The notes: generated from the letters alone by a model not told the origin. Positions 1 to 6,019 are shown, counted from the stretch's first letter. The stretch is DNA of 7,347 bases from an uncultured Rhizobiaceae group bacterium (GCA_937944075.1 CALDZZ010000142.1:1-7347), one strand, 5' to 3'. Made by a program: numbers and translations.

Positions 1-38
1 AACGGGTTGCCTTCAGCCTTTAACAGGCGAGAAGGTGT

Positions 39-668
39 TTATGCGTTGTTTTCGTCTGATGCTTCTTCAGAAGCTTCTTCGCCATCTACAAGGTCTGTGT
101 CCTCAGGGTTTTCGAAGACTTCAGTCAGATCAACATCATCAGCCTCGAAGTCAACTGCATCATGTTCAAATTGCTCATCACGACCGGTCAGATCCTCACC
201 AGCGGCCTGACGCTCGGCTTCGTCTTCTGAACGGGCGACGTTTACAGAGATGGTTGCTTCAACTTCCGGGTGAAGGTTGACTGAAAGTTCATGAATGCCG
301 ATTACCTTGATAGGGGTTGGCATGTTGACCATGTTGCGGGTCACCTTGAAGCCGCTTTCTTCCAATGCAGCGCTTACGTCTCTGGTAGAAACAGAACCGT
401 ATAGTTGGCCAGTTTGACCGGCAGAGCGAATAAGCATGTAGGTGTTGCCATCAAGGTTTGCCTTGATTTTTTCTGCGTCTGACTTGCGCTCTTCATTGCG
501 CTGTTCAAGTTCTGCACGCTGGGCTTCAAAAACCTCACGGTTTGCAGTATTGGCACGAAGCGCCTTGCCTTGTGGCAGAAGAAAGTTTCTTGCGTAACCG
601 GTTTTAACCGTTACTTCGTCACCCATTTGACCCAGTTTGGCAATGCGTTCCAGTAGAATAACTTGCAT
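39..668 (-). CDS. rplI: 50S ribosomal protein L9, acidic-tailed form
   Basis: L9 is a 50S protein that binds 23S rRNA near the base of the L1 stalk and helps maintain reading-frame fidelity. The protein has 209 residues. Residues 1 to about 50 form the N-terminal RNA-binding domain and carry the family signature (GDEV, then TGYARNFLLPQGKA, residues 16-36). A charged connecting helix follows (about 41-75), then the C-terminal domain (about 76-147). Bacterial L9 is usually about 150 residues. The last 60 or so here are an added tail in which about 27 residues are Asp or Glu; long acidic tails are known in alphaproteobacterial L9. The start is supported by an AAAGGAAAA ribosome-binding site at 674-682, with 8 nt between the AGGA core and the ATG. 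It is the last gene of the minus-strand cluster, 25 nt after the DUF2232 gene. The 38 nt beyond its stop show no clear terminator. Confidence 0.97.
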   Translation of the reverse strand: MQVILLERIAKLGQMGDEVTVKTGYARNFLLPQGKALRANTANREVFEAQRAELEQRNEERKSDAEKIKANLDGNTYMLIRSAGQTGQLYGSVSTRDVSAALEESGFKVTRNMVNMPTPIKVIGIHELSVNLHPEVEATISVNVARSEDEAERQAAGEDLTGRDEQFEHDAVDFEADDVDLTEVFENPEDTDLVDGEEASEEASDENNA

Positions 669-693
669 GATTGTTTTCCTTTCAAGAAAAATG

Positions 694-1647
694 TTAGCCC
701 GCTTTTGGCGGGGTATTGGTTTGATTGGTTTGTTGGTTGAAAACTCTCAATACGCCGCTTACCGAAAACAGGTAAATCAGCGGGTAAAGAAAAAAGATTG
801 CGCCATAGCTTGCGATCACCAAAGCGATTCCGGCCGGGTTTTTGCGGGCTCTCATGTGCAGGTTTGCAAGGCCCAGCATAGAGACGGCCATTACGAATAT
901 ACCTGCTACAACAAGCGCGAAAAACTGCAGTATACCGCTGACCATGAATGAAAGCAAAAGGCTGGCGAGCATGAGAAAAATGGCAGCTTTGGGCAAGGAA
1001 AGACTTGCAGCGATATCATCTTTTGGTCTTGGCATCATGGAAGATGCCCGGCAAACAATCGCAGCAAGATGTGCGTTGATAACGTGTACAATCAACCATA
1101 CACCAGCAAAGAAGAAGGGTAATATCGCAAATACGTTTCGTGTCAGGGTTTCGGTTTCTTCACGGCTTAATTCTCTTGGCGGTGGATTTGCCTTCAGGGC
1201 TTCCTGCACAGCTTCGGACAAAATGGGAGACAGCTTTTCCGGATTGTAGCCTGAGAGATAGCCAAGGATTATCAGGCCAATACTAAGTGCAATACACAAG
1301 TTGAAAAACAGGCGAGACAGTGGATACCATTCCATTTCACCAGTGGTGCTGTTTTCGACTGTTTGCGCAAGGTTTGCCTGGTGGCCGATCAGGGAAGCTG
1401 GAATTGTAAATGCCAGCCCCATGCCCACGGCAACTTGTGGGGTCATGGCGATTGCAGCAATTAAAATTGCGCAGATCGAAGAACCGACACCTACTGTTGT
1501 GCCTTGTGAAAGGGTGGCAACATAAATGGGGAAGGCGGCAATTAACATCACCGGAAATGCACCAGGGCCAACGTTGAACGAAGCCATAACGCAAAGAGCA
1601 GATGCAAGACCTGCCAATATGGATATGATGAATGCCTTCGGGCTCAT
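694..1647 (-). CDS. DUF2232 polytopic inner-membrane protein
   Basis: This 317-residue protein is very hydrophobic, with about eight or nine predicted membrane segments (roughly residues 5-24, 28-47, 52-67, 70-88, 112-131, 172-195, 219-240, 241-262 and 272-296). A hydrophilic, acidic and proline-containing loop lies at about 132-170, and the polar tail is rich in Asn, Gln and Thr. The size, the topology and the position between rpsR and rplI match the DUF2232 (YybS-like) family commonly found there in alphaproteobacteria. I assign the family from context and overall character, not from a catalytic motif. No biochemical function is established to my knowledge. The start is supported by AGGACA (AGGA core at 1655-1658) with 7 nt spacing. 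It lies 25 nt before rplI and 137 nt after rpsR, with a terminator in the longer gap, so its expression may be lower than that of rpsF-rpsR. Confidence 0.85.
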   Translation of the reverse strand: MSPKAFIISILAGLASALCVMASFNVGPGAFPVMLIAAFPIYVATLSQGTTVGVGSSICAILIAAIAMTPQVAVGMGLAFTIPASLIGHQANLAQTVENSTTGEMEWYPLSRLFFNLCIALSIGLIILGYLSGYNPEKLSPILSEAVQEALKANPPPRELSREETETLTRNVFAILPFFFAGVWLIVHVINAHLAAIVCRASSMMPRPKDDIAASLSLPKAAIFLMLASLLLSFMVSGILQFFALVVAGIFVMAVSMLGLANLHMRARKNPAGIALVIASYGAIFFLYPLIYLFSVSGVLRVFNQQTNQTNTPPKAG

Positions 1648-1740
1648 GTCGCTGTCCTGTTTTATGGCGCTTTGTGCCTAACAGTTAGAGGCTGAATTGC
1701 CCCAACTTGGGTTATTGTTTGTTTTGCCTGCTCCAGAGGC

Positions 1741-1774
1741 AAGTAAAAGGCAGGACCGCAAATGCAGCCCTGCC
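1741..1774 (-). terminator. Intrinsic terminator after rpsR
   Basis: Read on the minus strand, GGCAGG (1774-1769) pairs with CCTGCC (1754-1749). The stem continues inward through five more pairs, two of them G-U, to an ATTT loop, giving an 11-bp stem. TTTT follows immediately (1748-1745), then ACTT. The two wobble pairs form only in the minus-strand RNA, which fixes the direction. It starts 10 nt beyond the rpsR stop codon and precedes the DUF2232 gene, so it should end or attenuate the rpsF-rpsR transcript. Confidence 0.85.
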
Positions 1775-1784
1775 AGAATTCTGT

Positions 1785-2033
1785 TTAGCCAATTACGTAA
1801 GGCAAAAGGCCAAGGAAACGGGCACGCTTGATTGCTTGTGCAAGTTCGCGTTGTTTCTTTTGGCTAACGGATGTGATGCGTGAAGGAACGATCTTGCCGC
1901 GCTCGGATACATAACGCTGCAAAAGCTTTGTGTCCTTGTAGTCGATCTTTGGTGCGTTTGCGCCTGTGAAAGGGCAAGACTTGCGACGACGGTTAAAAGG
2001 ACGACGTCCACCAGATGTTGATGCAATAGCCAT
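1785..2033 (-). CDS. rpsR: 30S ribosomal protein S18
   Basis: S18 binds 16S rRNA on the 30S platform as a partner of S6. The protein has 82 residues, close to the family norm. The basic N-terminus (RRPFNRRRKSCPF, residues 10-22) is followed by the S18 core IDYKDTKLLQRYVSERGKIV (residues 30-49), then PSRIT, and a basic helix ending in RARFLGLLPYV. Cys20 is the only cysteine, so no zinc-binding cluster is visible. Only 2 nt separate its start from the rpsF stop. Its ribosome-binding site AAGGAG (2041-2046, 7 nt spacing) lies inside the last codons of rpsF, which suggests translational coupling and matches the need for equal amounts of S6 and S18. Confidence 0.98.
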   Translation of the reverse strand: MAIASTSGGRRPFNRRRKSCPFTGANAPKIDYKDTKLLQRYVSERGKIVPSRITSVSQKKQRELAQAIKRARFLGLLPYVIG

Positions 2034-2035
2034 GA

Positions 2036-2464
2036 TTATTCTCCTTCACTTGCAGGTGCTGCTTCTGCATCTGCTACAGGAGCAGGTGCATCACGGCGTG
2101 GACGATCTTCGCGGTCATTGCGGCGAGGACGATCATCACGATCTGATTTCTTCATCATTGCAGAAGGGCCTTCCTCGTGCTCTTCAACGCGAATTGTCAT
2201 GATGCGAAGGATGTCTTCATTAATGCGCATTTGACGCTCCATCTCAGCCATTGCAGCTGCTGGTGCGTCTACATTCATGTGAATGTAATGGCATTTGCGG
2301 TTTTTCTGGATGCGGTAAGCTGCAGTGCGAAGACCCCAGTTTTCAATCTTGCCGACAGAGCCGCCGTTTTCTTCCAGAACATTCTTGTACTGATCTGCCA
2401 ATGCTTCAGCCTGTTGGCTGGAGATATCCTGGCGTGCCAGGAACGTGTGTTCATAAAGTGCCAT
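2036..2464 (-). CDS. rpsF: 30S ribosomal protein S6, tailed form
   Basis: S6 pairs with S18 on the platform of the 30S subunit. The protein has 142 residues and starts MALYEHTFLARQD, typical of the family. The ferredoxin-like core runs to about residue 95 and includes ENWGLRTAAYRI and KCHYIHMNVDAP. An in-frame ATG at 2494 would add ten residues, but AGGAAAGG (2472-2479) sits 7 nt before the ATG at 2464, and conservation also favours that start. The tail after about residue 96 is low-complexity. It has a 9-residue tandem repeat (DRDDRPRRN and DREDRPRRD, residues 108-125) followed by an Ala/Pro/Glu-rich end. Extended charged S6 tails are common in this group. It is the first gene of the minus-strand cluster; I see no convincing promoter in its upstream region. 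Confidence 0.97.
   Translation of the reverse strand: MALYEHTFLARQDISSQQAEALADQYKNVLEENGGSVGKIENWGLRTAAYRIQKNRKCHYIHMNVDAPAAAMAEMERQMRINEDILRIMTIRVEEHEEGPSAMMKKSDRDDRPRRNDREDRPRRDAPAPVADAEAAPASEGE
2090..2143 (-). repeat. rpsF: 27-bp tandem duplication in the S6 tail
   Basis: Two adjacent 27-bp units (2090-2116 and 2117-2143) match at 21 of 27 positions and encode the two copies of a 9-residue motif with core D-R-(D/E)-D-R-P-R-R. The repeat stays in frame. It looks like an old internal duplication in a disordered tail. Confidence 0.75.
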
Positions 2465-2574
2465 GAAGTGGCCTTTCCTTTTTCTTGATAGCATATTCTT
2501 GTCCGAAAATAGCTTTGTGCGTTTCGGGAATAAGCTGCCGTTACATCTTCAAACCAATCACGCAAAGCCTTCAC

Positions 2575-2602
2575 GCCGCCTTTTCGGTGGCTCACAAGAG
2601 CC
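2575..2602 (-). promoter_or_regulatory. Overlapping alternative hairpins in the possible rpsF leader
   Basis: One hairpin pairs 2575-2580 with 2586-2591 (GCCGCC with GGTGGC, loop TTTTC). A second pairs 2589-2593 with 2598-2602 (GGCTC with GAGCC, loop ACAA). They share 2589-2591, so they exclude each other. They lie about 110-140 nt upstream of the rpsF start. E. coli S6-S18 is known to bind a CCG-containing structure in its own mRNA leader. A CCG occurs between the two elements in the minus-strand RNA (CCACCG), but I cannot show that the fold matches. Confidence 0.25.
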
Positions 2603-2666
2603 GTTGGGAAAGGCATTTTGACGGTCGAGAGCGGAGACACGGATGGGCGGAATTTCTTAATTTCCT

Positions 2667-2676
2667 CTTGCGCAAG
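2667..2676. repeat. 10-bp perfect palindrome CTTGCGCAAG
   Basis: This is a perfect dyad in the gene-free region. On the minus strand it is preceded directly by a related half site (CTTGTGTAAA, then CTTGCGCAAG), giving an operator-like look. No regulator can be named. Confidence 0.3.
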
Positions 2677-2781
2677 TTTACACAAGCCAACGTTCAGCCA
2701 CCAGCAATTTGGTCTGAATGCGTGGGTTATAGCTGAAATGGTTGGGAATGCAAGGGGAATTAAAGCCCATTTTCATGTCTG

Positions 2782-2809
2782 CATCTCGGTATGTCCATAT
2801 GCTGAGATG
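2782..2809 (+). other. 12-bp stem-loop in the intergenic region
   Basis: CATCTCGGTATG (2782-2793) pairs with TATGCTGAGATG (2798-2809) around the loop TCCA. Nine pairs are Watson-Crick and three are G-U in the plus-strand RNA. On the minus strand those three become A-C mismatches, so the structure favours a plus-strand transcript. No T-tract follows, so it is not a standard terminator. It lies 114 nt upstream of the 67-aa ORF and could be a leader element, part of a small RNA, or a protein-binding dyad. Confidence 0.45.
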
Positions 2810-2814
2810 GGTAA

Positions 2815-2841
2815 TTACGAAGCAGAGTCTCTCATTATAAA
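2815..2841 (+). promoter_or_regulatory. Weak promoter candidate for the 67-aa ORF and hydrolase
   Basis: TATAAA (2836-2841) inside an A+T-rich stretch resembles a -10 element. TTACGA (2815-2820) is the nearest -35-like hexamer, with 15 nt spacing, which is short. The position, about 80 nt before the 67-aa ORF start, is reasonable, but the match is poor. Confidence 0.2.
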
Positions 2842-2923
2842 TATTCATATCAATATATGTAAAAAATCGTCATACCTTCTTCACAATTCTGTTTTAGGTA
2901 ATCATTCAAACATGGAGACAGAA

Positions 2924-3127
2924 ATGACTGATTCAAAGAAATTTGCGACTTCTGCTTCAAATCCTAATGTTTCGAGTTCTGAAGCAAAAAAGCGTGTTAA
3001 TCCACCCAATGCTGTGCCTTACAAGAATAAGGCGCGTTCTGAACGTTATTTATATGGCGGTATGCTTTTTCCTTCGCGCATTATAGCACAAGATGCAAAG
3101 CAGGCTGGAGAGCAGGATATCAATTAA
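2924..3127 (+). CDS. Hypothetical 67-aa basic protein
   Basis: I do not recognise this protein. The chosen ATG has a good ribosome-binding site (GGAG at 2914-2917, 6 nt spacing), whereas upstream in-frame starts lack one. The N-terminal half is polar and rich in Ser, Asn and Lys, and probably disordered (MTDSKKFATSASNPNVSSSE). The second half has basic and aromatic character with a short hydrophobic patch (RYLYGGMLFPSRII, residues 41-54) and a polar end. It has no signal peptide, membrane helix or cysteine. It lies 69 nt upstream of the exported hydrolase on the same strand, so the two may share a transcript. Its reality rests on the ribosome-binding site and the position; comparison across relatives would settle it. 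Confidence 0.55.
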   Translation: MTDSKKFATSASNPNVSSSEAKKRVNPPNAVPYKNKARSERYLYGGMLFPSRIIAQDAKQAGEQDIN

Positions 3128-3139
3128 GCAAAATTTTGC
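3128..3139. repeat. 12-bp perfect palindrome after the 67-aa ORF
   Basis: GCAAAATTTTGC begins at the base after the TAA stop of the 67-aa ORF. It is a perfect dyad but can form only a 4-bp stem with a 4-nt loop, and no T-tract follows. It may be an operator-like site for the hydrolase or chance in A+T-rich sequence. Confidence 0.3.
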
Positions 3140-3196
3140 GAGCATCTTCCGGGTTTTCATTAATCGGTGTAAACATGGATGGATCGGGAGATTTCT

Positions 3197-4087
3197 ATGT
3201 CGATTAAAATATTTTCCAAAATTATTGTGTTTGCTATTGTGGCAAGCACCCTTTGCTTGCCTGCTTATGCCTTTGAATTGAAGCCGTACAAGGACAAGAT
3301 TTTCAAGAACCGAAAGCCGATAGAGGTTCAGGACAATGGCGATTTTCAGCTTTTGCCTTACGATCCCTTGCGTGACATCAACAAGCGGGATGAGATTCCG
3401 GTTCGCAAGGTCAAGGGGTTTTATGTCTCTTCAAAGCCCAAACGCCATGAGATTGATACCAGTATTTCAGTGAATGGGCGCACGGTTACCCATTTTGCAG
3501 TAGGCGCCTTGAAAGGTAATGCCACTATGACCGTGATTTTTCTGCATGGGCGTGATGGCAGTCGTCATCTTGGCTTTTCGGATGAGAAATTTGGAGGCAA
3601 CTTCAATCGTGTCAAAAACCTGATGTTCCGAAACGGCGGAATTTACATCAGCTCGGATTTTACCAATTTTGAGGAAGAAGGCCGCAAGGATATTGAGGCT
3701 CTAGTTTCCCATTACAGGGCCAAGACACGTGGCAAACTGGTGGTGGCCTGTGGTTCAATGGGTAGTTTCCTTTGTTGGCGCCTGATGAAAAACAAAACCT
3801 CGAATGCAATGATTGATGGTTATGTCATCATGGGTGGTTTTCCTGATCCCGCTTTTTTAGGCAGCGGCAAGCTTTCCGTTCCAGTTGGCAGAAAACCAAT
3901 CTATTTTGCACATGGTGGCATAGATTATGTCTACAAATGGCAAGATGCGCACAACTATTACAAAACCCTGAGAGCCAAGTCTCCAGGATACCCGGTCAGG
4001 CTTGCCGTCTACGATGGTGGCAAGCACGGAACGCCAGTTCGAATGATAGACTGGCGCGTGGCGCTGAACTGGATTGCGAAACAGTAA
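3197..4087 (+). CDS. Exported alpha/beta-hydrolase-fold protein
   Basis: This is a 296-residue precursor of a probable secreted or periplasmic esterase-type hydrolase; the substrate is unknown. Residues 1-25 form a classical signal peptide: a basic N-terminus, a hydrophobic core, and LPAYA before Phe26 as the likely cleavage site. The fold follows: strand and oxyanion-type motif VIFLHGRDG (113-121), nucleophile elbow ACGSMGS with Ser187, acid Asp243 in AHGGIDYVY, and His277 in GGKHGTP, in the right order and spacing for a Ser-Asp-His triad. The elbow is C-G-S-M-G rather than the strict G-x-S-x-G. The start at 3197 is fixed by GGGAG (3186-3190, 6 nt spacing) and by the signal peptide; the in-frame ATG at 3179 would put acidic residues in front of it. 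From memory, similar proteins with an early LKPYKD-type motif occur in rhizobia. It converges with the SDR gene, 30 nt apart. Confidence 0.85.
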   Translation: MSIKIFSKIIVFAIVASTLCLPAYAFELKPYKDKIFKNRKPIEVQDNGDFQLLPYDPLRDINKRDEIPVRKVKGFYVSSKPKRHEIDTSISVNGRTVTHFAVGALKGNATMTVIFLHGRDGSRHLGFSDEKFGGNFNRVKNLMFRNGGIYISSDFTNFEEEGRKDIEALVSHYRAKTRGKLVVACGSMGSFLCWRLMKNKTSNAMIDGYVIMGGFPDPAFLGSGKLSVPVGRKPIYFAHGGIDYVYKWQDAHNYYKTLRAKSPGYPVRLAVYDGGKHGTPVRMIDWRVALNWIAKQ

Positions 4088-4117
4088 GGGTAAAGCCTTT
4101 TTAAGCTAGCTAAAATT

Positions 4118-4879
4118 TTACCCAAGCGGTGGCTGTCCGTTTGAAGCACTCAAGCCGCCATCTACGGGAATAATTGTTCCGGTTACAAACCTTGCATCAT
4201 GGCTTGCAAGAAATGCGATGACATCGGCAACTTCATCTGGCTGCGCTGCGCGTGCCATGGGAATACGTTCTTCAAATTTTTTAATCAAGCTGTCATTGCC
4301 TTTCATGCCTGATGTCATTTCCGTGCTGGTAAGGGAAGGCGCAACAGCATTCACGCGAATTCCGTCCTTTGCAAGATCAAGCGCCATTGCGCGTGTCATG
4401 TTGCTGACAGCGCCTTTTGAAGTGTTGTATATACACATGCCCCAGTCTCCGCCCAAGCCACTCACGGAGCTTACGTTTATAATATTTCCCTTGGCAGTTT
4501 TGAGGTGAGGCAATGTTGATTTTGATACATTATAGACACCCTTCACATTGACATTGATGATGGTGTCGAAATCATTATGACTTGAACTTTCAAAATCATC
4601 AGGGATGGCTATGCCGGCATTATTGACGACGACATCAATAGCACCAAAGCGGTTTATTGTTTCTTCGGTCATCCGGTTTACAGCCTCATTATCAGATACA
4701 TCGCCCTGACAAATGAGAACCTGATCATCCCTGCCAATCTCATCCCTGACAGCTTCCAGTTTGTCCAAGGTGCGCCCATTCAAGACAACATTATGACCGT
4801 CTTTGGCAAAGCGCAGGGCGGCAGCCTTGCCAATGCCTGATCCCGAACCTGTAATGATAATTGTCTTGCACTCTGTCAT
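4118..4879 (-). CDS. Short-chain dehydrogenase/reductase (SDR), classical FabG-like
   Basis: This is a 253-residue NAD(P)(H)-dependent oxidoreductase of the classical SDR family; the substrate is not predictable. It has the nucleotide-binding TGSGSGIG (10-17), NNAG (86-89), catalytic Asn111, Ser138, Tyr151 and Lys155 (YNTSK), and the C-terminal PVDGG motif (238-242). After the second strand it reads LNGR with no acidic residue, which suggests NADP(H). Two starts are possible. I prefer the ATG at 4879, because GAGAG (4889-4893) lies 9 nt before it. The ATG at 4888 would add three residues but touches that site directly. It is divergent from fabD across about 180 nt and convergent with the hydrolase. 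It is a paralogue of fabG at 6020, but it is on the other strand and its N-terminus differs, so a direct role in fatty-acid synthesis should not be assumed. Confidence 0.93.
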   Translation of the reverse strand: MTECKTIIITGSGSGIGKAAALRFAKDGHNVVLNGRTLDKLEAVRDEIGRDDQVLICQGDVSDNEAVNRMTEETINRFGAIDVVVNNAGIAIPDDFESSSHNDFDTIINVNVKGVYNVSKSTLPHLKTAKGNIINVSSVSGLGGDWGMCIYNTSKGAVSNMTRAMALDLAKDGIRVNAVAPSLTSTEMTSGMKGNDSLIKKFEERIPMARAAQPDEVADVIAFLASHDARFVTGTIIPVDGGLSASNGQPPLG

Positions 4880-4924
4880 GGTCGTCATCTCTCGATATAA
4901 ATTTCAGATACCACTCAAATGTAC

Positions 4925-4943
4925 GAGAACAGGCATTGTTCCC
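4925..4943. promoter_or_regulatory. Dyad GAACA-N5-TGTTC between SDR and fabD
   Basis: GAACA (4927-4931) and TGTTC (4937-4941) form an inverted repeat in the divergent intergenic region, 37-61 nt upstream of the SDR start. It can also be read as GAAC-N7-GTTC. It could be a repressor site for either gene, but no regulator can be named. Confidence 0.3.
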
Positions 4944-4999
4944 GATGTTTGAGCATTCTGTTTTTCTTGCCCAACCTGTTGTCATCTCCCTCTTTATCC

Positions 5000-5028
5000 T
5001 TGACACTCTCCTTTCAAAAAGACAGAAA
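5000..5028 (+). promoter_or_regulatory. Candidate fabD promoter
   Basis: CTTGACA (4999-5005) contains a perfect TTGACA, the -35 form typical of alphaproteobacterial housekeeping promoters. With 17 nt spacing the -10 would be CAGAAA (5023-5028), a poor match. The implied transcript start near 5035 would leave a short leader before the fabD ribosome-binding site at 5046-5050. Confidence 0.35.
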
Positions 5029-5057
5029 CGGCCTGAATTGATGATAAGGACAGTTTC

Positions 5058-6002
5058 ATGACTTTGGCAGTTACTTTTCCCGGGCAGGGCAGTCAGGCAG
5101 TTGGCATGGGTGCGGCACTTGTTGAGGCTTCTTTGGCAGCCAGGGCTGTTTTTGATGAGGTGGATGAGGCGCTGGGTGAAAAGCTTTCGTCTGTTATCCT
5201 CGAAGGCCCTGAAGATACGCTGACGCTCACAGCCAATGCGCAACCTGCACTCATGGCTGTTTCAATTGCGGCCATGCGCGCGCTGGAAGAAAAGGGATTT
5301 TCGCTGGAGGAACATGCTTCACATGTTGCCGGCCATTCGCTTGGTGAATATTCGGCCCTGTGTGCGGCTGGCACGTTCTCGATTGCTGATACAGCAAGAT
5401 TGTTGAGAATACGCGGGAATGCCATGCAGGCCGCAGTTCCTGTTGGTGAGGGTGCAATGGCTGCCATCATCGGACTTGAGCAATCGGATGTGGAACAAAT
5501 TTGTGATGATGTTTCCGGCGAAGGCTCCTGCCAGATAGCAAATGACAATGGGGGCGGGCAGTTGGTGATTTCGGGTGCCAAGGCTCCGGTGGAAAAGGCT
5601 GCTGCCATGGCAAGCGAAAAGGGAGCCAAGCGTGCGCTTCTTTTGCCGGTATCTGCACCATTCCATTCAGCGCTCATGGCACCAGCGGCAGATGCCATGG
5701 CTGAAGCACTGGCAGATGTAACCATGAATGCACCTTGCGTGCCGCTTGTTGCAAATGTTCTGGCGCAGCCTATTACGGATCCCGACGAAATAAGAAGCAG
5801 ACTTGTAGAACAGGTGACCGGACAGGTGCGCTGGCGCGAAACCATCGAGTGGATGGGCGGCAATGGCGTTTCCCGTCTCATGGAAGTAGGCTCCGGCAAG
5901 GTGTTGAGCGGATTGGCACGTCGCATCAATCGTGATCTTTCCAGTATTGCCGTTGGCAACCCGGATGATATTGAAAAGGCCCTAGAAGCCTTGTCCTCGT
6001 AA
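5058..6002 (+). CDS. fabD: Malonyl-CoA:ACP transacylase
   Basis: FabD transfers malonyl from CoA to the phosphopantetheine arm of acyl carrier protein in the cytoplasm, supplying the extender unit for type II fatty-acid synthesis. The 314 residues match the usual length. Visible motifs are FPGQGSQ (7-13), active-site GHSLG with Ser94 (92-96), Arg119 in RIRG, His203 in APFHSALM, and Gln252 in EQVTGQVRW. These correspond to Ser92, Arg117, His201 and Gln250 of the E. coli enzyme with a constant offset of two, so the catalytic set is complete. The start is supported by AAGGA (5046-5050) with 7 nt spacing. fabG follows after 17 nt, so the two are surely cotranscribed. Confidence 0.98.
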   Translation: MTLAVTFPGQGSQAVGMGAALVEASLAARAVFDEVDEALGEKLSSVILEGPEDTLTLTANAQPALMAVSIAAMRALEEKGFSLEEHASHVAGHSLGEYSALCAAGTFSIADTARLLRIRGNAMQAAVPVGEGAMAAIIGLEQSDVEQICDDVSGEGSCQIANDNGGGQLVISGAKAPVEKAAAMASEKGAKRALLLPVSAPFHSALMAPAADAMAEALADVTMNAPCVPLVANVLAQPITDPDEIRSRLVEQVTGQVRWRETIEWMGGNGVSRLMEVGSGKVLSGLARRINRDLSSIAVGNPDDIEKALEALSS

Positions 6003-6019
6003 ATTTCAGGAGAAATTAC

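Larger units (their letters stand above)
2465..2923. other. 459-nt gene-free stretch between divergent rpsF and the 67-aa ORF
   Basis: I see no supportable gene here on either strand. Open frames that cross it begin without a good ribosome-binding site or run out of frame into rpsF. It must hold the rpsF promoter and leader on the minus strand and the promoter of the plus-strand genes. Structures present are a pair of overlapping small hairpins (2575-2602), a 10-bp palindrome CTTGCGCAAG (2667-2676), a 12-bp hairpin (2782-2809) and an A+T-rich segment (about 2832-2875). Similarity to known RNA families cannot be judged by eye. Confidence 0.6.

Noticed and set aside
714..745. TTGGTTTG-like repeats near the DUF2232 stop
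   Set aside because: They encode the Asn/Gln/Thr-rich C-terminus of the DUF2232 protein and are irregular; simple low-complexity coding sequence explains them.
2495..2685. Minus-strand open frame upstream of rpsF that continues past the rpsF start in another frame
   Set aside because: It overlaps rpsF out of frame, has no good ribosome-binding site and matches no family I know. It is most likely chance.
2618..2923. N-terminal extension of the 67-aa ORF to 2618
   Set aside because: The extension has no ribosome-binding site, crosses the hairpin and the A+T-rich promoter-like region, and does not look like a protein. The GGAG before 2924 gives a better start.
4099..4117. Terminator between the hydrolase and SDR genes
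   Set aside because: The AGCTAGCT palindrome leaves no loop, and the flanking T/A runs do not give a stable GC stem.
4927..4941. Possible LexA box GAAC-N7-GTTC between the SDR gene and fabD
   Set aside because: The alphaproteobacterial LexA site is a direct repeat (GTTC-N7-GTTC). This is an inverted repeat with the same spacing, and neither flanking gene is a usual SOS target.
5093..5959. Long open frame antisense to fabD
   Set aside because: It is a shadow of the fabD codon pattern, with Ser/Ala-rich composition and no domain, while the sense strand has the full FabD catalytic set.
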